Origin: Tomocerus qinae | Taxonomy: Eukaryota; Arthropoda; Collembola; Entomobryomorpha; Tomoceridae | Length of the DNA stretch: 64,000 bases | NCBI GenBank assembly: GCA_020055645.1 | Contig: CM034546.1 | Location: 86,056,001 to 86,120,000 of the forward strand | Direction: 5' to 3' | Shown here: piece by piece, positions 56,181-64,000 of the stretch | Layout of the letters: each line of letters starts with the position of its first letter | How positions within the stretch are numbered: the stretch's first letter is position 1 | Made by a program: the position numbers and the translations under genes | The notes under the pieces: model-generated | The model's database searches: none | What the model saw: the letters and a program-made list of their open reading frames with translations, nothing else | Told to the model about the DNA's origin: nothing

Positions 56181-56800
56181 CGTTTTTAGTGAATTTTTCC
56201 AATGACCTTTGACCTTGACATGGCCTAATGAATAAAATCGAACGAGCTATCCCTTGACGTTCTACAATGTCAATACCTAAAGTTACACCAATTTTTAATT
56301 TTTGGACCACGCCCACAGGCAGGGGGGGGTGTGTCTGATTTATTTTTTTAATTTTAAACTTATTTAAATTTATTATTTTCAAACTCGACATTGCTTTTCA
56401 TCCCTACATCACGCATAGTAAGGTTGAGTTAATTATCTCAAACCGTTTTTGAGTTATCGACGTTTTTAGTGAATTTTTCCAATGACCTTTGACCTTTTTA
56501 TACGTGTGACTTGACCTTGACATGGCTTAACAAATAACCATTTCGAGCGAAATATCTCATGACGTTCTACATTATCAATAACTAAAGTTACAACAATTTT
56601 AAATATTTGGACCACGCCCACAGGCAGGGGGTGTGTCCGATTTAGTCCATTTTTGAACTCCTCCTTGCTTTTCATCCCTACATCACGTACAGTAAATTTG
56701 GGTTGATTATCCCAAACCGTTTTTGAGTTATCGTGCTAACAGACAATCAGACGGACGGACAGACAGACAGACAGATCAGGCATTCCTATAAAGCGGTGTT
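56181..56800. repeat. ~280-bp unit repeated in tandem
   Basis: Two diverged direct copies start at about 56181 and 56461: CGTTTTTAGTGAATTTTTCC, then TGACCTTTGACCTT, then GGACCACGCCCACAGGCAGG. The second ends in ACGGACGGACAGACAGACAG. Text of this kind is a common dispersed repeat in invertebrate genomes; class unknown. Confidence 0.7.
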
Positions 56801-56889
56801 GCACACCAATTAGTAAGAAATGTAATAATGGAATTCAGGAAGTCTTGGTTTGCAAACGTTTGATGAGGTGTGAAATCACACAAAACACT

Positions 56890-57057
56890 CGTATAAATCT
56901 GCCACCAGTCGTATCTGGATTTTTAAAATGTTTGCGCGGGCCTATTCTATGGTGTAAAATCTTAATGGTTAAATGGGACGAAATTAACCTATAAGAATTT
57001 TCAACATGCAATGGACCCGCTCAAGCATTATAAAAATCCAGACACGACTGGTGTCAG
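56890..57057. mobile_element. 168 bp MITE
   Basis: CACCAGTCGTATCTGGATTT / AATCCAGACACGACTGGTG with inner GCGCGGGCC / GGACCCGC. No frame. Confidence 0.7.
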
Positions 57058-57059
57058 TT

Positions 57060-57419
57060 TTAATACATTATATTAGACTATTACGATGCGTGTTATGTGT
57101 GTGTGAAATGGCTTCACTGTGTCATTTTGTCTAATACAAACAAACCAAATGTAGCTAGATATTGTGTTGTGTATTCATATCGCGATATCGCACGGAGGAG
57201 TGGTGGAGGAGCAGAGCGACGCCACAACAATCCACACTTTCCTCCGGGGCAGGAGCTATATATATTTTTACGATCCTCCTGTTCTCCAAACTCATTGACC
57301 CCATGCGCCATTTCGAGAGATTTCCGAACTTCTTGAAGAAGTTCAATTTCCGAGATCAGCACTTTTAATCTACAATACGACACCTGGAAAATAATGCGGC
57401 AAGTCTGTAAAGACGGCCT
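57060..57419. other. Spacer, no feature
   Basis: Contains a moderately GC-rich block around 57190-57255. Overlapping short frames on both strands show no known motif. Confidence 0.35.
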
Positions 57420-57789
57420 CCTTAATGCTTGTTTTTTAAGAGCAGAAATTCATGTTTGACAAGCATACAGATTTATGTTGGTCTGTGTTTTACAACCAAT
57501 ACAAATATTTCAACAAGTTTTCAATAAAAATGGCATTATGCCAATCAACAGTAACACCGAAGATTAAATAACATATTGTTTCGGCTGTTATTTGCGAACC
57601 GTTAGACATATTTTATCAACAATCAATAGGAATCGTCACAAGCCCATAGACGACGTTTTTGCCAAGTTTGGTCAAATTTTGTTAATTCCTAGTTGACGTT
57701 CCTAGTCGTGCTGACGGACTTAGGGTAGTTTCATCGCGCGGACGGACAGACTGCGATTCAATGTAGCTCGTCAGGCGAGCTAAAAATGG

Positions 57790-58272
57790 TAAATTTTTAT
57801 AGTTTTATTGATTAGACAGCTGAGTACAGATACACTAGACTTCCTAAAAAATATAAGTTTTAAAACTTTATTTTCTATGAAATATTTCCATTTAGCCCTT
57901 TAATCAGTTAAATTAATCATATTTATTTGATTGTACTCCAAAAGTAATAAAAAATTAAGAAAGAAAGCTTGTATTTGGTATCGCCCATTAAAAATTGATG
58001 CTAATTTAATTGCAATTAATTTCTCAATCAGCATTGGAGTTGATGGTGTCTGTTATTAAACTTGTTTTTTTCACTCATTAGTAGGTTTGTAATTTCGCTT
58101 TGTTTGTGTGTATTATTAGTTGAGTGTGGGTTACTAGAGTTTTCCTCGTTAAGGGGAACAGAGTTTTTATTATCTTCGCTTGCACAGCTGAAAGGTATTT
58201 TAATGTTTTTATTTGCAGAGCTGCGCGATGTTTCCTGTTCTGATGTCAAGTTTAACTCGGCAGTTGACTGTT
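57790..58272. other. Gene-free spacer
   Basis: AT-rich to 58020; the part from about 58028 may belong to the retroelement fragment that follows. Confidence 0.35.
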
Positions 58273-58707
58273 TTAATGTTTTTTGGACGTGTCACAGTGG
58301 GTTGAATTGCTTCCATTGTAGATGTTTTGTTCGTAGGAGGAGAAGGTCATGTCCACCATTTTCTTAGCAGTTCCGGCATTGGCACCAGCAATTCCAGAGA
58401 GTTGGACTGATATCCGTTGTCGTCGCAGCCTGATTCGGGTTGCACAGCTGCTGGTGATAAAACTGGTTTCTGAGCCGTTGTCGAGAAGCGCACGGAAAAG
58501 CACCATTTCTTCAGAGACAGACTGTATACGGATGAGAGCCGTTGAGAGTAATCCCTTACTTCTGCTGGTAGCAGAGAAAAACGTCTGAGCTCCTACTGGT
58601 ATTTCGGTTGATGTTTCTTGTGGAGTTGGTTGTTGTAGATTCTTCGGTGTAGGTATGTAATGAAGGAGAGTGTGATGAAACTTACTGCATTGTCTAAGGT
58701 GATGCAA
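58273..58707 (-). mobile_element. BEL/Pao LTR retrotransposon fossil fragment
   Basis: About 145 codons of the region joining Gag to the aspartic protease: a zinc-knuckle-like CSKFHHTLLHY end, then the DUF1758-type protease core (LLDNGSETSFI). No LTRs, reverse transcriptase or integrase are seen in the window. A broken, isolated fragment. Confidence 0.75.
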
Positions 58708-58807
58708 TAATGATGGGGTGTGCAGTAGTTGAGTAGTGGTTGAGTCCTAATTATCATTACTTATTGCATAATTGAAGTTACTAGATGAAGAAGTCGTGAT
58801 TTCAAAA

Positions 58808-59163
58808 ATTGATCTAAAATTACCAAAATAAACAAGGTTTTCAGGGGTCCCGCAATGACGTTGTTACAGAAATTAATGAAAACAACGAAAATCAACTTAG
58901 TGATTCAACTCAATTTACTCTCAATACAATGATTATTTCAAACTTACAAATAATCGTACCTACATTGTAATGTACAACATACTAACAGATGGACATAATT
59001 TATGTAAAGTGGAACGTTACAACAAATCAGGAACTTTACTACAAATCAAATCGAATATAGTTATTTGATTTCTATTAAAGTATGGGTATCATAAATGACG
59101 GGTTTTTAAGCTGAAGGATTAACTTTAAGCTATATTATATGCATGGTATTTCTTACAACATTA
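58808..59163. other. 3' part of DUF7869 transposon 2
   Basis: Non-coding tail between the stop codon and the left tip; AT-rich, nothing else recognised. Confidence 0.5.
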
Positions 59164-61208
59164 CTACATATTAAGAAATGCAAAATCGAAAGGCACATTT
59201 TCATATTGTTCCATGACCTCTAAAATTATTCTTGTTGTAGAATTGAGATCTTCATCACTTGGCACAGGTTTCAAACTTGAATAAAACGTTTTCTCCGGAG
59301 AACGATAAAAGGTTGATAGCAGGTATGAGACGTTTGTAAACTTGGCTTGACTAATTGGTAAATAATCATTGTAAGATACCGGGGTATTTGCGTCTGTCTC
59401 AAGCAAGGTGTTTCGTGTTACGTCTGGACTTGTGAGAATATATTCTTTAGTCGGTTCCATAGACAGATCCCTACTAATTAAGGGCTGTAATCGATCTCTA
59501 GTAAATAGTATTCGTCGGATTCCCCATATTCCCTGAGATTGTACTAAGTGTTGTTCCAAGCTTTCCTTAAAGTTTCTGACTTGAACTATAGGGGTGTTAT
59601 CATTTTGAAGGTTATCTGTGACTGGGTGGTTTACAAAGATCACATGGAAAGGTTTTTCAGATCTAGTCTCGCGAATCATCTTAACCCATTCAGAAGGAAA
59701 TTCGATGCGATCTTTCTTCCGCTTTTTCTTTTCGATAAGGGCAAAGTCGGCGTCTACGGGCATTCTACTATGGCCGGGCAACGGATAATTAATTTCAACA
59801 CTATCAAATCTATTCCCACAAAGTGCTTGGCTATAGCACATAAGATATCGGTTTTTGTTTTGGCCGAATGAATTGTCTGAAAAGAAGTGTAAAAATCGAA
59901 TTTCTGGTGAGATAAAATTTTTGACAAAATACTTAATAAAAGTTGTCACTTCTGAGCACCCTTTCTTAGCAAAATGTTCGCAGTACAAAAACATGTACGT
60001 ATCGTTAGTCCGCAAATCATGGATTGAAAAGTTATAAAGCCAAACTTGACGTAAAAAGAACTCCTTTCCTACGTTTGTGACAGGGAAAGCCAAATTCTTT
60101 TGATAGTCGAAGCAATAATATCCATGGCTGGCATTTGAAACAATAACTATTTCCTTTGAAATTCTTAAAGAAAATTGGCTAGCTTCCCTCCAGTGCGTTT
60201 CTTGTGTTTCTTTTAAATGTCTGACTTCTTCTAAATTTCCATTCACCTCGGCTCTGCGTATATTGCAATGGATCCCCTCACAGGTTTCGCAGATATCGCT
60301 TCTCGGATGACCAATGGGTAGATTAAACTCATAAGAATATATCTTACGAAATTGCCACAATTTTAAGTTTTCTTCGGTAACAATGGTTTGTTCGCTACTG
60401 CATAAACTTCTGTATAACGACTCTACTGTGACATCAGATTCTAGGTATTTTCTATAACTATTTCGAAGTCTGGAGTAGTGACTTTCACGAGCGTCTAAAT
60501 TCGTGAGATATCGTCTAAATTTGTCTAACAGCCTCTAAAACTTCTTTATTTGTCCTTGGGTGATGGCCATGTTTACCCCTTAAGTCTTCTATGGGAACGT
60601 CTCTTTTTAACACCTGAAACCAAAGTTTGGTTTTAATACGCTAAATTATTTTAAGTAGATATTTTAGAATAAGAGATAAAACCTTTTTTTCCAATCTGGA
60701 ACTTTTTATTCCATGTAATCCCAGAAAGTATTTTTTGCAAACATTTACAACTTTTTCAGGCAAATGTAAATTCCAGTTTTTCTGTCCATACGTCGTCCCT
60801 ATGCTTTTTCTAAGATAGATATTCTGTTTTTCATGGTCAGCTAGCTGGTTGAAGCTGGTGAAAACGAACTCCATCTCCTCGGCGGTCAACTTGTTTTGAC
60901 AGCCATGTCGGCAGGGAAGGTTAATCATAGTTCTCGGAGGCATTATATTCATGCTATAATGAGGTATGTAGCTCTCGCCTAATTTTGAAATAAACAAGCA
61001 GACACTACTATTAGGGATTGATAACAAGCACTGTAATAATACGTTCTTCGAAAAAACTAATCCATCACAATATCAATAATATATAGATAGTAATGTATTG
61101 TATAATACCTCTAGCCTTTTTCCTTTTAGTTGCATTCCGTCGCCAGTTCTCTTCATGTCTTGATTTCCGCTTTGGCTTTATCGGATTGACATTTTCTTCA
61201 TTCTCCAT
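59164..61208 (-). pseudogene. DUF7869-type transposase-like gene, one frameshift
   Basis: Exons 61208-61109, 60978-60683 and 60613-59164 join at GT-AG sites; the first junction rebuilds Gly in KKAR-GESYIPHYS and the second is phase 0. The order matches the family: basic N-terminus, RGESY motif, Cys block (LPCRHGCQNKL), VCKKYFLGLHGI, LRGKHGHHPRTNKEV, ARESHYSR...KYL, CETC, FDYQKN, FFSDNSFGQNKN, LPGHSRMPVDADFALIE. Near 60535, just after KEVLEAVRQI, the frame shifts by one base before YLTNLDARESHYSR; exon 3 is 1450 nt, one more than a multiple of three. No other break is seen, so loss of function is recent or the shift is an assembly error. It is clearly diverged from the 26241-28175 protein, hence a separate family member. 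Confidence 0.82.
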
Positions 61209-61465
61209 ATTTACACCTTTACACTGATTACCGTGAAAATTTATGGCGTTTTTGCTGATTTATTATAACTTTAATATTTTTCAATATGTAAATGTGATTT
61301 TACTTTTCATGATGATGTGAAAAGGCAAAAGTATTTTAAAATACAAAAAAACGAGGGAAAAATGGTTATGGACATCCTTCATTTAATGATCAATATGTAA
61401 CCATTCCTATGACAATATTTACCTCTTTTGAAATCACGACTTCTTTATCTAGCAACTTCAATTAT

Positions 61466-61690
61466 TAAATCTGCAAAATTGTCGAAAACGTGTCAAGAAA
61501 GAGGACTAGAAATTTCCTTGTTTTTCACACAGCAGGAAGCAGCCTAGTAATAATATCAAAATCACTTTACACGAGCCAGTACGGGCGGACAGCCCCTTCA
61601 CATGTTAAACTGGCAATTACCATAGAAATGTATTGGTTACAGATACCTCCTGTACAAATTTTCTGCTCTATCCTTTCTATGCTATGTGTT
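61466..61690. repeat. Third arm copy of foldback E
   Basis: TCTGCAAAATTGTCG, CACGAGCCAGTACGGGCGGA and CCATAGAAATGTATTGGTTA match 52515-52720. Its other half was displaced by transposon 2. Confidence 0.8.
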
Positions 61691-61810
61691 ATTAGATACG
61701 AACGATCAAAGTGATCGTGAATTCCCAATAACAATAAACCAAATACGTCGTAAGACGTAGTTATAGAAACTACTCTCAAAGACCAAATTCGCCATGTGAC
61801 GTATTGAGTG

Positions 61811-62368
61811 GTATGAATAAGGTCTACCTTATGCTTTTACTTAAAGTTTTTGAAGCAAAAGGTTCCTTTGGTATGAATAATATATTAGCAATTACTTTTG
61901 CTTGTGCTTAATCTAGGAGTAAAAGTATTTGCTAATTTGCATGAAGCATTTACTACCGTTAGAAGTAAATATTACATTTTGGTATGAATAACATCTTGAA
62001 TTTACTTCTACTTTGAGTATTTGCTTCAAAAATTTGAAGCTTCTCCGATAGCAACTTCACCTTTTACTTCTCCACGCAAAAGAGTAGGATTAGTAGGATT
62101 CACGATTAATTTTCTAAAGTAACTCTGACCGGTTACTTATCGCCATGACCACGAAATTGCATTTGTGAATTGAAGAGTATAGGTGTGATTCGTTGCTGGT
62201 CTCTTATTGGCTGAGTCATAGTAACCAATTTTTACTTTTGACAGTAAAAGTTTTCTTTTATTCATTCGATTTGAAGCAAATGCTTTTGCGTCTACCTTTT
62301 ACTTCAAGTGTAGACCTTTTACTTATACTTTTTACTTTGTAGTAAAAACTTATTCTTATTCATACCAA
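61811..62368. mobile_element. MITE with TGGTATGAATAA tips
   Basis: TGGTATGAATAAGG at 61811 and TTATTCATACCA at the right end. The motif also occurs twice inside (about 61871 and 61980), between AAGTAAAAG-type repeats, which suggests a composite of tandem or nested copies. Confidence 0.6.
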
Positions 62369-63772
62369 TCATTGTATAAGTTTGTCACTTGGGCCCGAGT
62401 CCGTCATAGCTTTCAAATATGAAAGCCTTTATTCCTCCAGTTGGGCCAGTAATTTTTCTCGTTTCTCAATTTTATAATACGAATAACAAAAATGCCCAGT
62501 TACGTAACTTGGGATATGGAAATCAAAATTTCGTAAAATAATAAAGTCACTTTGTCATGGATACCGAACCCATCAGTAGTAGCTTGCAGGTACTGCTTAA
62601 CTGTGATAGTGTGATAAACATGCATTTCTGTGTCTTACAGTAATCTCACGTATATAGTAGAGCATTACTAGTCACACCTAATTTCATTGCAATTTAGTTT
62701 ACTGTCCCGCAAGCAACGGAGTCTTAAGGTTGAGTATCAGTAATGTTAATTTCCTATCTCAGGAAAGTGAAAATATCTGAAGTAATATTGCACGTACAAG
62801 ATTTTGGTGACTATTGTTGGAAAGATTAAACATTTCCCTGGAACTTGTGGCCCTCCGAATTTTCAAAAACAAACCAAGTGGGTCATAATTAGCGTTTCAA
62901 AAAAAAATATTTATAGAAAAATGGCGCGGAAATTTTCTACGACAATATTGTGATGTATTTTTATTACAATCAAATAATTTAAAAATCTGAGAGCCACATG
63001 TTCCAGACAAATCCTGGAGGATCAACACAAAATTTACCGGAATGAAATCGGTTGATTATTTTTTGATTTATGTCCACTATTATAAAGGTCTGTAATTTGA
63101 AAAAATGTATAAGCAAAACCATCAGAGAACGACCCACAAATCTAGAGTGGCAGAGTACATAAAACAAGTATGGAACTAGAGTTACAGATTTCAGTGCACA
63201 CTCAAAACAAACTAGATATTTGTTTTCTGTCCTAGTTCCGTCTTTCTTACAGATTTTTGATCCGTTTGAAAATATATCCGGATTCTATAAAAGTATGAAT
63301 TGTCATCTATCTAATCTGTTGTTTGTGTGCGAGGGTAAATGTAATTTTGTGTTGGCGGAATTTGGAGTGCCAAAGGGACTACTTTATACCAGGGAAGGAT
63401 TTAATTTTTAGTGCAGAGCAGTTAGCTTTGCTTTTGCTAGCATTGATGTACTTGTGGGAGGAGCTAAACCTCCACTATTAGCCACCCTTAAGAAAAGTCT
63501 ATTTGCATAAGCTACCTTCTGCATACCGTTAAGGCCACTTTAGATTCATCCTATTACTATCGTTGTCATATCATATTATTAACAGTTTCGAATGGTGTTC
63601 CCAGCAACACTTTAGACTATTTTTTAATTTTTTCTATTTGCGTAACATTTATTTCGTTTTCATATCACTACTCAAAGACGAAGTAATAGTATAAAGAAAT
63701 AAAATTGACGAAACTAGGAAAGAAACTGAGTGTAAGAAAAAGGTTGTCTGTGAAGTTGCGGATCGTTGTAAA
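62369..63772. other. Gene-free spacer
   Basis: Two short frames (62979-63167 minus, 63220-63411 plus) have no family resemblance that I trust. No clear inverted repeat. Confidence 0.4.
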
Positions 63773-63942
63773 ATGAAAAGATCGTTAAAAATCTTGCTAT
63801 GCTACGCGATTATGAAATCGCGGAGGAAAAGAGAGAGGGCATCGTACATTAGACCAATCTTTGAAAATCGAAGCAATCGTGGTGAATCATTTTTAGTACA
63901 AGAACTTGCATTGGATCCCTTCTACCATCATAAATATTTTAG
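63773..63942 (+). CDS. HARBI1-like (PIF/Harbinger) transposase, first exon
   Basis: An ATG-led 56-codon frame plus two bases ends at a TTTAG/GTAAAT donor. The peptide has a basic start (MKSRRKRERASYIRPI), then ENR...G....LVQEL.LDP...HKYF, which matches the N-terminal helix of HARBI1/ALP1-type nucleases (W/Y-I-x-P, then L-x-x-EL-x-x-D, then FR-M). Such proteins are DDE transposases of the PIF/Harbinger superfamily or genes domesticated from them; DDE and Myb-like parts would follow beyond the window. In the family the next residue is usually Met after FR, so the AG left by the donor fits an Arg codon. Whether it is a transposon or a host gene cannot be told from one exon. Confidence 0.6.
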
Positions 63943-64000
63943 GTAAATACACACGTCAATACCTATTGCTTTAAATAATACAAATGTTTGGAAATACAAT

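Larger units (their letters stand above)
49509..57780. repeat. Inverted pair 8.3 kb apart (~350 bp arms)
   Basis: GCTCGCCTGACGAGCTA at 49509 and its complement ending at 57780, each with TA outside, start arms that match for about 350 bp (CCGTCCGCGCGATGAAACTA; ACCAAACTTGGCAAAAACG; AAACATGAATTTCTGCTCTT). Either one very large foldback filled by later insertions, or two separate single-ended relatives. The first is favoured by the equal inner limits of the arms. Confidence 0.55.
58768..61465 (-). mobile_element. DUF7869-type DNA transposon 2
   Basis: Tips ATAATTGAAGTTACTAGATG and, inverted, ATAATTGAAGTTGCTAGATA continue through GAAGTCGTGATTTCAAAA (about 40 bp). It sits inside a copy of foldback E: outside the tips, ATTATCATTACTTATTGC and TAAATCTGCAAAATTGTCG match the uninterrupted text at 52487-52530. 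The palindromic tip hides any target duplication. It encodes one spliced gene on the minus strand. Confidence 0.8.

Noticed and set aside
56173-56675. Pair of similar 70-codon frames (HPLPVGVVQ motif)
   Set aside because: They are the same part of two tandem copies of a non-coding ~280-bp repeat.
60360-60535. Non-ATG start at 60360 for the second DUF7869 protein
   Set aside because: The family motifs continue upstream in the same exon and two further exons, so that codon is internal.
63220-63411. 63-codon frame ending FGVPKGLLY, briefly reminiscent of a reverse transcriptase turn
   Set aside because: Neither the flanking YxDD region nor any other motif is present; too short to support.

Overview
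This window looks like nuclear DNA of an invertebrate animal: it is AT-rich, its genes are split by GT-AG introns, and almost everything else is DNA transposons and foldback (long inverted repeat) elements. I cannot name the phylum. Only one gene is clearly host: NELF-E, a subunit of the negative elongation factor that pauses RNA polymerase II. It lies on the minus strand with exons at 30073-29993, 17904-17167 and 16959-16774, and the three join in frame into a 334-residue protein. Its 12.1 kb first intron holds two foldbacks, a 1.5 kb element with 4-bp target duplications, a foldback built from 40-bp tandem repeats, and a complete 2.5 kb transposon with a 644-codon DUF7869-type (RNase H-like, transposase-like) gene.

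The centrepiece is a 15.2 kb autonomous transposon at about 31147-46354. It is bounded by ~457 bp inverted repeats of about 96% identity. It carries two divergent genes that splice without a break: a 499-residue THAP-DDE transposase (plus strand) and a 560-residue PHD-SWIM-YqaJ nuclease (minus strand). This is the layout of the ISL2EU superfamily of PIF/Harbinger-related elements, and the copy looks whole. Younger small elements sit in its introns and 3' flank.

Left of NELF-E (1-16.6 kb): a 278-codon LINE ORF1-like reading frame running off the left edge, a broken hAT transposase with a 42-bp minisatellite after it, a TA-flanked foldback carrying a captured exon, and a nest of four elements (a foldback holding a 4-bp-duplication element and a P-superfamily relic, which in turn holds a small element with its own 8-bp duplication). 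Then come small GC-rich hAT-type elements with perfect 8-bp duplications and a homogeneous 20-bp satellite split by a foldback.

Right of the ISL2EU element (46.4-64 kb): a ~1.5 kb near-perfect palindrome, an inverted pair 8.3 kb apart enclosing many small elements, a BEL/Pao retroelement fossil fragment, a second DUF7869 transposon with spliced exons and one frameshift (inserted in a repeat whose related empty site survives at 52.5 kb), and a HARBI1-like first exon running off the right edge. No tRNA, rRNA or CRISPR array was recognised. All boundaries and splice junctions were read by eye.
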